This document shows positions 26,227 through 34,206 of a stretch of 64,000 nucleotides of DNA, one piece after another. The stretch spans positions 1 to 64,000 of the forward strand of contig CAKVIN010000001.1 of the NCBI GenBank assembly GCA_934754425.1, read 5' to 3'. A program made the position numbers and the translations under genes. The notes beneath the pieces are model-generated. The model ran no database searches and had not been told where the DNA came from. It saw only the letters and a program-made list of their open reading frames with translations. The stretch comes from an uncultured Candidatus Melainabacteria bacterium. GTDB taxonomy: Bacteria; Cyanobacteriota; Vampirovibrionia; Gastranaerophilales; Gastranaerophilaceae. Every line of letters begins with the position of its first letter. The first letter of the stretch is position 1.

Positions 26227-27423
26227 ATGAAAAAATCAATTAAAGATTTAGGTGACATCAAAGGAAAAGTTGCTCTAGTTAGAGTTGACGTTAACGTGCC
26301 TCTTGATGAAAACAAAAATGTAACTGACGATACTCGTATTCAAGCTATCGTTCCTACTGTAAATTTCTTAAAAGAAAAAGGTGCTAGAATCGTTCTTATG
26401 GCTCACTTAGGCAGACCAAAAGGCGAAAGAAACATGGAATTCTCTCTTGAACCTGTTGCTAAATATATGGCAAAAGTTTTTGGTGAAGAAATCGTATTCA
26501 TCCCTTCTGTTGAAGAAGCTAAACCTTTTGTAGAAAAACTTGCTGACGGTCAAATTGCTTTATTGGAAAACATCCGTTTCTACAAAGCTGAAGAAGCTAA
26601 AGATGATGATATGACTTTCGCTAACCAATTAGCTGAATTGGGCGATTTCTATGTTAACGACGCATTTGGTGCTGCTCACAGAAATCACACTTCAACTGCT
26701 AAATTAGCAAAAGTTCTTAAACCAGCTGTTTCTGGTTTATTGATGGAAAAAGAAATCAGATGCTTATCTCAAGCATTAGATAACCCAACTAGACCATTCA
26801 CTGCTGTAGTTGGTGGTGCTAAAGTTTCTTCTAAAATCGGTGTTTTAGAAAACTTGCTAGACAAAGTTGATAACATGATTATCGGTGGTGGTATGGCTTA
26901 CACATTCGTTAAAGCTAACGGTGGTAAAATTGGTAACTCAATTTGTGAAGATGACCAAATCGATGTTGCTAAAGCTATCGAAAAGAAAGCTCAAGAAAAA
27001 GGTGTTAAGCTTGTTATGGCTACAGATGTTCTTGTTACAGATGATTTTTCCGGTAATGGCAAAAACGAATTTGTTAAAATTAATGAAATCCCTGATGGAT
27101 TTGAAGGTGTTGATGCCGGTCCTGATTCAAGAAAAGCTTTTGCAGAAGTTCTTAAATCTTCAAAAACAATTCTTATGAACGGCCCTGTTGGCGCATTTGA
27201 AAACCCTAAATTCGCTGAAGGTACTAAAGCAGTATTAGAAGCTATTGTTGAAGCTACAAAAGCTGGTGCTACATCAGTTATCGGCGGTGGCGATTCAGTT
27301 TCTGCTGCTAAGAAATTCTTCAAGGCTGAAGATTTCACTCACGTATCAACAGGTGGCGGTGCATCTCTAGAATTTATCGAAGGTAAAGTTCTTCCAGGTG
27401 TTGCAGCTCTTGATGATAAGTAA
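26227..27423 (+). CDS. pgk: phosphoglycerate kinase
   Basis: Glycolytic enzyme making ATP from 1,3-bisphosphoglycerate. Its 398 residues match the family. Signatures are VALVRVDVNVPLD near the N-terminus, HLGRPKG, LLENIRFYKAEE, NDAFGAAHRNHTST (3-phosphoglycerate binding), VVGGAKVSSKIGVL, GPVGAFE and VIGGGDSVSAA. The codons are visibly more uniform (GCT, GGT, AAC) than in neighbours, consistent with high expression. The strong promoter and AAGGAAAG site agree. It is monocistronic, ending at a stem. Confidence 0.98.
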   Translation: MKKSIKDLGDIKGKVALVRVDVNVPLDENKNVTDDTRIQAIVPTVNFLKEKGARIVLMAHLGRPKGERNMEFSLEPVAKYMAKVFGEEIVFIPSVEEAKPFVEKLADGQIALLENIRFYKAEEAKDDDMTFANQLAELGDFYVNDAFGAAHRNHTSTAKLAKVLKPAVSGLLMEKEIRCLSQALDNPTRPFTAVVGGAKVSSKIGVLENLLDKVDNMIIGGGMAYTFVKANGGKIGNSICEDDQIDVAKAIEKKAQEKGVKLVMATDVLVTDDFSGNGKNEFVKINEIPDGFEGVDAGPDSRKAFAEVLKSSKTILMNGPVGAFENPKFAEGTKAVLEAIVEATKAGATSVIGGGDSVSAAKKFFKAEDFTHVSTGGGASLEFIEGKVLPGVAALDDK

Positions 27424-27456
27424 GGTGTGGTTGAATAATTAAAATCAACTTTATAA

Positions 27457-27484
27457 ATGGTGTGATTAAATATCACACCATTTA
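27457..27484. terminator. stem-loop after pgk
   Basis: AAATGGTGTGA (27455-27465) pairs with TCACACCATTT (27473-27483). The T-run after it is short and interrupted (TTTATTGTAAT). Confidence 0.6.
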
Positions 27485-27557
27485 TTGTAATAAAATTTAT
27501 ATTCTATAATTAATTTTTACTACGTATTTAAAAAAATATTTTAAATTAATTTAAGTA

Positions 27558-28460
27558 TTATTTTATAAAAAGATTTGAATTTAATTTTGTAATATCACCA
27601 TTCCAAACATCATTATCTATATATTTTAAAGCATCTTTTATTGCTCTTATGATTGTACTTAAGCTTTGAGTATTTTTTATTTCTTGAAATGCTTCTTGAA
27701 AATTCCAATAATAAGGTGAATTTACAAATGGTATATCATTATTATAACTTTGAGTTAAATTATCACCCAAATCTTCTGCTATTAATCTTGCATTTTTTTC
27801 CGCAATGTACTCACACAAATCAGTTTTTGCATATAATCCATTTGCACGAGGTACTGCATAATCAACAAGTTTTAATAATATTTTATTATTTATAAACATT
27901 TTAAGAATACTATTCATTGGACCTATAATAATATCACGTGGAGAATGATCTGTTAAAAAACCCCAAAATACATTAGAAGCTTCATTATCTCCTAATTCAT
28001 TACAAAGATTTTTATAATGAGCAGCATGAGAAAATTCATGCAAATAAGTTTGTAAAAAATGCCCGCTTTTAGGATGATAACCAATTTGACTTTCTTCCAA
28101 TTTATTTAATTTTTTTAAATCTTTGAACTCTTTATAACCAGAATTTATATATACAGTATCTAAACTTGGCGAATATGCTCCTAATGTACCTTTATCTAAC
28201 CTTTCAAAAGAAAAATTTTTAGGTAGTTCAAATCCATAATTTTCCATAATCTCTACGACTTTTTTACAACAAGCTGCGACAACTGATTCACCATTAAATG
28301 TAGCAGAAATTCCTTTTCTTGATAATTCAGACTCTACGTAATCAGGATTAACTGTTCGAGCCTCTTTTATAAACCAAGATGGCAACCCAGCCCTAAAACT
28401 ATTTTGCTTATTAATAAAATGATTTTTATTATCATAATTTAAATTGTTATTTATTCTCAT
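27558..28460 (-). CDS. putative zinc metallopeptidase without signal peptide
   Basis: 300 residues. It carries a zincin-type motif HEFSH in SGHFLQTYLHEFSHAAHY, followed about 75 residues later by LCEYIAEKNARLIAEDL, whose Glu could be the third zinc ligand (gluzincin arrangement). The rest is unfamiliar. No Sec signal or membrane helix is present. The N-terminus is Asn-rich and contains NSFRAGLPSWF, similar to QPAFRANIEGKF in the 51351-51698 protein. A strong AAAAGGAGG site precedes the ATG. Activity is inferred from the motif only. Just upstream is a 12-codon ORF with an equally strong ribosome-binding site. Confidence 0.65.
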   Translation of the reverse strand: MRINNNLNYDNKNHFINKQNSFRAGLPSWFIKEARTVNPDYVESELSRKGISATFNGESVVAACCKKVVEIMENYGFELPKNFSFERLDKGTLGAYSPSLDTVYINSGYKEFKDLKKLNKLEESQIGYHPKSGHFLQTYLHEFSHAAHYKNLCNELGDNEASNVFWGFLTDHSPRDIIIGPMNSILKMFINNKILLKLVDYAVPRANGLYAKTDLCEYIAEKNARLIAEDLGDNLTQSYNNDIPFVNSPYYWNFQEAFQEIKNTQSLSTIIRAIKDALKYIDNDVWNGDITKLNSNLFIK

Positions 28461-28546
28461 TTAATAACCTCCTTTTATAAGGAAGAAAAATTATAAAAAT
28501 ATAAATTGCTATATCTATACAAAAATTGTAACAAATATTTATATTT

Positions 28547-28585
28547 CTACTTGAACGTCTGTATTTCTACTTGTTGTTTTGTCAT
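28547..28585 (-). CDS. tiny ORF (12 aa) with consensus ribosome-binding site
   Basis: The minus strand reads AAAGGAGGATACC then ATG and the peptide MTKQQVEIQTFK, stop TAG. The Shine-Dalgarno sequence is near-perfect, yet the frame is only 13 codons. The sequence CAAGTAGAAATA occurs twice around it. It may be a leader peptide for the metallopeptidase gene 86 nt downstream, or the remnant of a gene. There is no independent evidence that it is translated. Confidence 0.3.
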   Translation of the reverse strand: MTKQQVEIQTFK

Positions 28586-28680
28586 GGTATCCTCCTTTCT
28601 TTACACCTTGTACAGCAGAAGTTTGTCGTGTAAGAATAAAGGATTAACCATCAAGGTAACTGCCCTACGTAATATAACTT

Positions 28681-29490
28681 TTATCCTTGTCCTAATGCGT
28701 GAGCTTTTTCTGTTGTGCTCTTAATTACGTCATAAAAAAGTTTTTCAGTATTGTTGTCATCCATACAATCAACACCAACACGAGTGCAACCACCTTTTGT
28801 TGCAACATTAGAAATCAATTCTTCCATTGGAATTTCTCTATGCAAAGCCATTTTAGCAGAACCGATTGCAGTTTGGATGCTCAATAGCAATGCTTTTTCA
28901 TAATCCATACCTAATTTTTCACCGGCTCTTGCTATTTCATTAATAACTTTGTAATAAAAAGCCGGACCTGAGCCTGAAATTGCAGTTACAATATCAATTT
29001 GAGCCTCATTATCAACAACAATACATTTGCCAATTGTTGAAAGTAAACCTTTTATGTATTCCAAATCTTTTTCTGTTGCGTATTTTCCGCCAACCATACC
29101 TGACATACCTTCTCCAACAAGCGCAGGAGTGTTTGGCATAATTCTTATAACTCTTGTTTTTTCAGGCAAATGAGCTTCCAATTTTTCTGTAGTTACCCCT
29201 GCTGCAATAGAAGCTACAAGTTTATCTGAAGAAACTAAATCCTTAATTTCTTCTAATGCGCCAACAGCTTGGTTTGGTTTTGTCGCTACAAAAATCACTT
29301 CTGAATTTTTTGCAAGCTCTTTATTATCAAGAATAATTTTAATCCCCAATTCTTTTGATTTTTCTTCAACACCTTCTGTTTCTGCTTGTGTTGCAATCAA
29401 TTCTTCCGGCTTCGCAAATCCTGTCTTAATAAGCCCTTTAATAATCGCACTTGCCATTTTACCGGAACCAATAAAACCAATTTTATACAT
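28681..29490 (-). CDS. proC: pyrroline-5-carboxylate reductase
   Basis: Last step of proline synthesis, using NAD(P)H. The 269 residues are the normal length. The N-terminal Rossmann fold is IGFIGSGKMASAIIKGL, followed by VFVATKPNQ. The C-terminal signature is spread over AISGSGPAFYYKVI and MLHREIP-like/ATKGGCTRVGV (here MALHREIPMEELISNVATKG). GGAG-type signal precedes the start. The 96 bp after its stop hold no gene I recognise and lead into the tiny ORF. Confidence 0.96.
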   Translation of the reverse strand: MYKIGFIGSGKMASAIIKGLIKTGFAKPEELIATQAETEGVEEKSKELGIKIILDNKELAKNSEVIFVATKPNQAVGALEEIKDLVSSDKLVASIAAGVTTEKLEAHLPEKTRVIRIMPNTPALVGEGMSGMVGGKYATEKDLEYIKGLLSTIGKCIVVDNEAQIDIVTAISGSGPAFYYKVINEIARAGEKLGMDYEKALLLSIQTAIGSAKMALHREIPMEELISNVATKGGCTRVGVDCMDDNNTEKLFYDVIKSTTEKAHALGQG

Positions 29491-29545
29491 ATAAAAACTC
29501 CTCTTTTAATCTTACATAATCTACTTATGTTAAACTACAAAAACA

Positions 29546-29554
29546 TGTTATAAT
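29546..29554 (+). promoter_or_regulatory. extended -10 box, predicted leaderless
   Basis: TGTTATAAT followed by exactly 6 nt (CAACTT) and ATG at 29561. No Shine-Dalgarno sequence. Confidence 0.6.
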
Positions 29555-29560
29555 CAACTT

Positions 29561-29764
29561 ATGCAAGAAATAACTATCGGTAAAACATACAAACATTACA
29601 AAGGTAATATTTATAAAATCATTGCTCTAGGCAAACATTCTGAAACAGAAGAAGATATGATTGTTTATCAATCAGTTAAAAATGGCGATGTCTGGATTCG
29701 CCCAAGAAAAATGTGGAATGATAAAATCACACCTGACACATTAAGATTCACGCTATTACAATAG
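29561..29764 (+). CDS. DUF1653 family protein
   Basis: 67 residues covering one DUF1653 domain: GKTYKHYKGNIYKIIALGKH, SETEEDMIVYQSV and VWIRPRKMWNDKI. The family is small, beta-rich, widespread and of unknown function. It starts directly behind an extended -10 box. Confidence 0.88.
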   Translation: MQEITIGKTYKHYKGNIYKIIALGKHSETEEDMIVYQSVKNGDVWIRPRKMWNDKITPDTLRFTLLQ

Positions 29765-29806
29765 AATATTCCTTTATTTTTTTATAAATTGAGATTTTGT
29801 AATGTA

Positions 29807-29837
29807 AAGAAATATTAACCTAAAGATTAATATTTCT
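29807..29837 (+). terminator. stem-loop after the DUF1653 gene
   Basis: AAGAAATATTAA and TTAATATTTCTT form a 12-bp stem with a short loop. No T-run follows, so it may stabilise RNA rather than terminate. Confidence 0.4.
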
Positions 29838-29865
29838 TCAATCCAATGGTCGTTAAAATTTATTA

Positions 29866-29890
29866 CCCGATTGTGTATCATACAATTGGG
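29866..29890 (+). promoter_or_regulatory. hairpin overlapping the ribosome-binding site of the TPR gene
   Basis: CCCGATTGT (29866-29874) pairs with ACAATTGGG (29882-29890) around a 7-nt loop. The GGG of the 3' arm begins the GGGAGAGAG ribosome-binding site just before the ATG at 29899, so the stem could limit translation. Confidence 0.45.
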
Positions 29891-29898
29891 AGAGAGTT

Positions 29899-30681
29899 AT
29901 GCAAATTGATGCGACTATAGATAAAAATTTGGCGAAAGTAACGGAGAAGGTAACAAGACCTCAGCGTTCTCGTTCGTACAATCTCTGCGTTAAAGCAGAT
30001 GCACTCAGATTTGCAAAACTTTATAAAGAGGCTGTGCAAGCTTATTTGCAGGCAATTATGATGGATAGAAAAGAATCCCAAGCTTATTTTGGCTTAGCAA
30101 TGTCTTACAAATATCTTCAAGAGTATAGAAAAGCTATTTCTACATTGCATAAGCTAATTGTAATTGATGATAGCAAAGATGATTACTTTTTTGAGCTTGG
30201 AGTATGTTATTTGAGCAATGGTGAACCTGAAAAAGCTATTGAACATTTGATTAAGGCGATTTTGATAAATCGTGAAAACTTAGAGGCTCAAATTCAGCTA
30301 GCTATTGCTCATGAACTTGTGGATGAAGCTGATTTATCTTTAATGATTTACAACAAACTTATTGAAACAAATCCGGAATTTTTGAAAGCTTATTACAACA
30401 AGGCTGCAATGTTGATGGGACAAGGCGATTTCATGGAAGCTTCAAGAACATTCTTCCAGTTGATTAAACGAAATCCGGATTATTACAAGGCTTACCTTGG
30501 TATTGCAATGAGTTTTGATAAAATGTCAAAATTTAATGATGCAATTCGTTATTATAAAAAGTTTTTGGAATTAAAACAATTTTCAGAAGATGCAATTTTT
30601 GCCCGTAATAGAATTGAAGAACTAAGAACAGAACATTTTTCTCGTGATAATTCGTTATCGTTGGTTAAGCAAAATGATTAG
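29899..30681 (+). CDS. tetratricopeptide-repeat protein at the head of the flagellar cluster
   Basis: 260 residues, no signal peptide. It holds about six TPR units from residue 28 onward, for example ADALRFAKLYKEAVQAYLQA, AYFGLAMSYKYLQEYRKAIS, GVCYLSNGEPEKAIEHLIKA and AYLGIAMSFDKMSKFNDAIR. It is likely a cytosolic scaffold or chaperone. It precedes the flagellar genes by 281 bp and a hairpin repeat, so a flagellar role is possible but unproven. Confidence 0.8.
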   Translation: MQIDATIDKNLAKVTEKVTRPQRSRSYNLCVKADALRFAKLYKEAVQAYLQAIMMDRKESQAYFGLAMSYKYLQEYRKAISTLHKLIVIDDSKDDYFFELGVCYLSNGEPEKAIEHLIKAILINRENLEAQIQLAIAHELVDEADLSLMIYNKLIETNPEFLKAYYNKAAMLMGQGDFMEASRTFFQLIKRNPDYYKAYLGIAMSFDKMSKFNDAIRYYKKFLELKQFSEDAIFARNRIEELRTEHFSRDNSLSLVKQND

Positions 30682-30683
30682 CT

Positions 30684-30800
30684 TTGAAAGTGGAAAGTTG
30701 TTTTAACAATTTTCTTTTATTCTAAATGTTCAATATTGAACGTGTTTTATTAAAAAAATAACTAAAATAACTTTCAATTTTCCACTTTCCACTTTCAACT
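30684..30800 (-). repeat. family A hairpin repeat, copy A1 (inverted)
   Basis: It begins 3 nt after the TPR stop codon. Its reverse complement aligns with A2-A4 over its whole length: GAAAGTTATTTTAGTTATTT, a central GTTC...GAAC hairpin (here the perfect palindrome GTTCAATATTGAAC at 30729-30742), and AACAACTTTCCACTTTCAA. The outer arms are runs of GAAAGTGG. Confidence 0.85.
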
Positions 30801-30810
30801 ATCAACAACT

Positions 30811-30828
30811 ATAGACCATTTGGTCTAT
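30811..30828. promoter_or_regulatory. palindrome, possible operator
   Basis: ATAGACCA-TT-TGGTCTAT, a perfect 8-bp inverted repeat about 48 bp upstream of the -10 box of the flagellar operon. It is suited to a dimeric regulator; no such regulator is identified. Confidence 0.4.
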
Positions 30829-30875
30829 ATCGCTCTAAAATTATAACCCATTGATTGATGTTAACGAACTCCAGA

Positions 30876-30881
30876 TATAAT
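30876..30881 (+). promoter_or_regulatory. -10 box upstream of the flagellar operon
   Basis: TATAAT, with TTGATT at 30851-30856 (19-nt spacer) as the best, imperfect -35. No sigma-28-type box was identified. Confidence 0.4.
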
Positions 30882-30962
30882 AAACTACTAGTGTAGACTT
30901 GGGGTAGGGGAAAATATATCCCTTACAAAATTGGTAGGTAATTAAGAAGAGGAAGGCGTAAG

Positions 30963-31514
30963 ATGAATCTTACGAGTTTAGACTTAACATTGCAACGCAT
31001 AAGCACGATTGAAAATCAGTTTCAATCTCTTATATCATATGGGGTTAAGCCAGACGAAGATTTTCAAAAAATCCTTGATACATCAATCGCTAATAGAACA
31101 AATCCTACTTCTTCATCCAGAAATGAAATCGAAAACTTGATTGAAACCTACGCAGAAAAGAATGGTTTGGATTCTGATTTTGTTAAGGCTGTAATCAAGC
31201 AAGAATCAGGATTTAACCCTAATGCAACTTCAAGCTGCGGTGCGATGGGCTTAATGCAGCTTATGCCAAGTACGGCTCAAGGGCTTGGTGTCAAAAACGC
31301 ATATGATGCTGAACAAAACATTATGGGCGGAACAAAGTATCTAAAAGGTTTAATGGATAGGTTTGATAATAATAAATCTTTAGCTCTTGCAGCTTATAAT
31401 GCAGGCCCAAATGCCGTAAAGAAATATGGTGGAATTCCACCTTATATGGAAACACAAAATTATGTTAAAAGTGTTCTTAGTAATTATGACAAGATGAAAG
31501 GAGGAAGCAACTAA
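30963..31514 (+). CDS. lytic transglycosylase (SLT domain), flagellar cluster
   Basis: 183 residues. Residues about 55-175 form a family-1 lytic transglycosylase domain: FVKAVIKQESGFNPNATSSC with the catalytic Glu, GAMGLMQLMPSTAQGLG, MGGTKYLKGLMDRF, and ALAAYNAGPNAVKKYGGIPP. The 55-residue N-terminal part is helical and lacks a Sec signal, so export by the flagellar apparatus is plausible. It probably cuts peptidoglycan for rod assembly, since the flgJ here lacks an enzyme domain. GAGGAAGG lies before the ATG. Its stop overlaps the next start (TAATG). Confidence 0.9.
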   Translation: MNLTSLDLTLQRISTIENQFQSLISYGVKPDEDFQKILDTSIANRTNPTSSSRNEIENLIETYAEKNGLDSDFVKAVIKQESGFNPNATSSCGAMGLMQLMPSTAQGLGVKNAYDAEQNIMGGTKYLKGLMDRFDNNKSLALAAYNAGPNAVKKYGGIPPYMETQNYVKSVLSNYDKMKGGSN

Positions 31515-32344
31515 TGTTAGTGAGAAGTTTTGAATCAGCTGCCAATGGTATGCTTGCTCTTATGGATATGAATGATAATACCGCAAACAATCTTGCGAAC
31601 GTAAATACTGTCGGATATAAAAAAGGTTCATTGAGATTCAAAGACGTTATGCAATCTGCAATATATTCTCAAGAAGGTTCACTTATCAGAAACACAAACG
31701 AAAATAATTATCTTGGAAGTTTGAGCGTTGGTAGTGCAAGTATGCAATATACCCACGATTTTTCTCAAGGCGCTTTAACTAAGACATCTAATCCTTATGA
31801 CGTTGCAATTGAAGGTGACGGTTTCTTCAAGGTTCAAGACCAAGATGGAAATGTTGCTTATACAAGAAACGGTTCTTTTGTTGTTGATAGAGGTTATTGG
31901 TTAAAAACTAAGCAAGGCGAATACGTTCTTGATGTTAACAATAGAAGAATAAGAATGCTTCCTGAAGATATGGAAGATGAAACAGTTTTTAGAGATAGAA
32001 AAGATATCGTTATCGCAGAAAACGGTAACATTGAAATCAATTCTTATAATCAAAAAATTCCGCTTCAAACAATCGGTGTTTGGGATTTTTCTGACAAAGA
32101 CGATTTGTTTGAAGTTGGTGATGCGAAGTTTATTCCGAGAGATACCGTTAATAATCCGGAACTTCGTTCAGAAAAATTTTCTGTTCAACAGGGAATGCTT
32201 GAACTTTCTAATTCTAATGTAATTAGAGAAATGATTAATACAATTAATACATCAAGAAATTACGAAAGTTTGACGAAATTAGTAAGCACTAATAGTGATA
32301 TGTTGAATACGGCAGTTTCACTTGGGCGCATAAGGACATCGTAG
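31514..32344 (+). CDS. flgF: flagellar basal-body rod protein, FlgF/FlgG family
   Basis: 276 residues. The N-terminal rod motif is MLVRSFESAANGMLALMDMN with NLANVNTVGYKKGSLRF. The middle is FSQGALTKTSNPYDVAIEGDG and FFKVQDQDGNVAYTRNGSF. The C-terminal motif is SNVIREMINTINTSRNYES. These are shared by FlgF and FlgG. Because a second, more FlgG-like copy follows, I call this one FlgF (proximal rod). The start is fixed by the TAATG overlap with the transglycosylase gene. Confidence 0.88.
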   Translation: MLVRSFESAANGMLALMDMNDNTANNLANVNTVGYKKGSLRFKDVMQSAIYSQEGSLIRNTNENNYLGSLSVGSASMQYTHDFSQGALTKTSNPYDVAIEGDGFFKVQDQDGNVAYTRNGSFVVDRGYWLKTKQGEYVLDVNNRRIRMLPEDMEDETVFRDRKDIVIAENGNIEINSYNQKIPLQTIGVWDFSDKDDLFEVGDAKFIPRDTVNNPELRSEKFSVQQGMLELSNSNVIREMINTINTSRNYESLTKLVSTNSDMLNTAVSLGRIRTS

Positions 32345-32352
32345 AAAAAAAT

Positions 32353-32478
32353 AGTTTAGTAGTTTAGGAGTTGAGAAGTTTAGAAGAAGTTATAAAATTT
32401 TCAACAAATAAACCGGTTATAAAAAAGAATAATCCAAAATTTCTTCTCAACTACTAAACTTCTAGACTTCTAAACTAA
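32353..32478 (+). repeat. family B hairpin repeat, copy B1 (inverted relative to B2)
   Basis: It starts 8 nt after the flgF stop. The arms are runs of the nonamer GTTTAGAAG/GTTGAGAAG and their complements. The reverse complement of its ~60-bp core (GAAGAAATTTTGGATTATTC ... GTTGAAAATTTTATAACTTC) matches B2 closely. Confidence 0.85.
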
Positions 32479-32495
32479 AATGAGGATAAACAAAA

Positions 32496-33281
32496 ATGTT
32501 AAGAGCACTAACAACAGCAGCAACAGGTATGATAGCACAACAGAATTACCTAGACGTTATCGCAAACAACGTAGCGAACGTCAACACAACTGCTTTCAAG
32601 CAATCAAGAATTGAGTTTCAGGATTTGCTTTCGCAAGCAACAAGAACCCCTGGTGCTTTGATGAACCAAGGTACTTACCAGCCGGTTGGTATTGAAATCG
32701 GGCTTGGTGTTAAAACCGCTGCTACAACTCGTGTTTTCACCCAAGGTGTTGCAATCTCTACAGGACGTCAACTTGATATTGAAATTGAAGGTGAAGGCTT
32801 CTTGCAAGTTATGAAAGAGGATGGCTCTTTAGCTTATACTCGTGACGGTTGTTTGCAAGTGGATTCTTTGGGTCAATTGTGTACTAATGATGGTTTGTTA
32901 ATTCAACCTTCTGTATCAATTCCTCGTGATGCTACAGAAATTACAATTACTCAAGATGGTAATATTTCAGTAACACTTCCTGGGCAAACACAACAATCAA
33001 TCGTTGGTTCTTTGCAGTTGGTAAAATTCCAAAACCCTTCCGGTTTGTTATCAATCGGTCACAACTTGTACAAAGAAACGCAAGCTTCCGGTAATCCGGT
33101 TCAAGATACTCCGGGACAGAACGGTTTAGGTTTAATTCAACAATGTATGTTGGAAGGTTCAAACGTCCAAATCGTAGATGAACTTGTAGGACTGATTAAA
33201 GCAGAAAGAGCATTTGAATCAAACTCTAAGATTATCAACTCTTCAAGTAATATTTTACAATTAACCAATCAGATGGGATAA
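32496..33281 (+). CDS. flgG: flagellar distal rod protein FlgG
   Basis: 261 residues, the normal length. The N-terminus MLRALTTAATGMIAQQNYLD with VIANNVANVNTTAFKQSRIEF, the middle FTQGVAISTGRQLDIEIEGE, the FlgG-typical YKETQASGNP and the C-terminal MLEGSNVQIVDELVGLIKAE all fit. Distal rod subunit linking to the hook. GAGGA lies 10 nt before the ATG. Confidence 0.95.
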   Translation: MLRALTTAATGMIAQQNYLDVIANNVANVNTTAFKQSRIEFQDLLSQATRTPGALMNQGTYQPVGIEIGLGVKTAATTRVFTQGVAISTGRQLDIEIEGEGFLQVMKEDGSLAYTRDGCLQVDSLGQLCTNDGLLIQPSVSIPRDATEITITQDGNISVTLPGQTQQSIVGSLQLVKFQNPSGLLSIGHNLYKETQASGNPVQDTPGQNGLGLIQQCMLEGSNVQIVDELVGLIKAERAFESNSKIINSSSNILQLTNQMG

Positions 33282-33309
33282 TTTTAAGATTTGAAGATAA
33301 TGTATGAGG

Positions 33310-33430
33310 AGTTGAAAGTGGAGAGATGAAAGTTATTTTAGTTATTTTTTAAATAAAATGCGTTCAATAACACATAGAACAAAAGAAAATTTTAAAACAA
33401 CTTTCCACTTTCAATTTTCAACTTTCCACT
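33310..33430 (+). repeat. family A hairpin repeat, copy A2
   Basis: It lies between flgG and flgA, starting 28 nt after the flgG stop. Arms are GTTGAAAGTGGAGAG... and ...CAACTTTCCACT, with core GAAAGTTATTTTAGTTATTT and a central GTTC...GAAC. The bases after it (ACTAAAAAAAGGTAAGTATA) include the flgA ribosome-binding site. Confidence 0.88.
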
Positions 33431-33451
33431 AAAAAAAGGTAAGTATAATTA

Positions 33452-34156
33452 ATGAATAAAATAGTAGCAACAGCATTAATATTAATAATAAGCAATTTGG
33501 GGGTAAACGCTCAAATGGTTTCTTCCGCTGATGTTAAAACTTCTGTTGCTAAGATTTTGGAAACAAATTATAACAAAATGACAAATGGTGAAGTAGAAGT
33601 TAAGGTTTCTGCAACACCTTTTGCACAATTACAATTACCTGACGGTAAAGTTTCTTATAAAGTTGTTTCCGGTGGGGATAAAATTCTGCCTCGTGATATT
33701 AAAAGAATTGATGTTTATGTAAATAATGCGTTTGTGAAAACTTTGAATCTTCCGGTTCAAACAATTGTTTACAAAGACGTGCTTGTTGCAAGTGATTTTA
33801 TTAACAGAGAACAATCTGTAACAAATGAATGCACAACAGTTAAGAGAATGGATGTTTCTATGAAAATGGATTACGTTCTTGATTCAAAAATGTTGGCAAA
33901 AGAAATGACAACCAAGAAAGCTTTTCAAAAAGGTGAAGTCATTGATAAAAGATTTGTAAAAATGCGTCCTGACGTACAAAGAAATGGTGAAGTAAGAATC
34001 TTCTTTGTATCAAATGGAAACGTGATGATTACAGTAGACGGTACTGCAATGGCAGACGGTATGACCGGCGATTACATTAATGTTGAAAACAAAAATTACA
34101 AAAAGGTTTACAACGGTAAGGTAATTGGGGAGAACAGAGTGCTGGTTGCAATTTAG
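33452..34156 (+). CDS. flgA: flagellar P-ring assembly chaperone FlgA
   Basis: Periplasmic chaperone for FlgI, 234 residues. A signal peptide (MNKIVATALILIISNLGVNA) is cut near residue 20. The SAF-like domain spans VLVASDFINREQ and ending in the ChapFlgA signature KKAFQKGEVIDKRFVKMRPD, FFVSNGNVMITVDGTAMADG and VYNGKVIGENRVLVAI. It sits directly before its client gene flgI. Confidence 0.9.
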   Translation: MNKIVATALILIISNLGVNAQMVSSADVKTSVAKILETNYNKMTNGEVEVKVSATPFAQLQLPDGKVSYKVVSGGDKILPRDIKRIDVYVNNAFVKTLNLPVQTIVYKDVLVASDFINREQSVTNECTTVKRMDVSMKMDYVLDSKMLAKEMTTKKAFQKGEVIDKRFVKMRPDVQRNGEVRIFFVSNGNVMITVDGTAMADGMTGDYINVENKNYKKVYNGKVIGENRVLVAI

Positions 34157-34206
34157 CGCTGGGACTTGGGGATTTTTCAACTTTTCAACTAAAAAAGGTA
34201 AGTATT

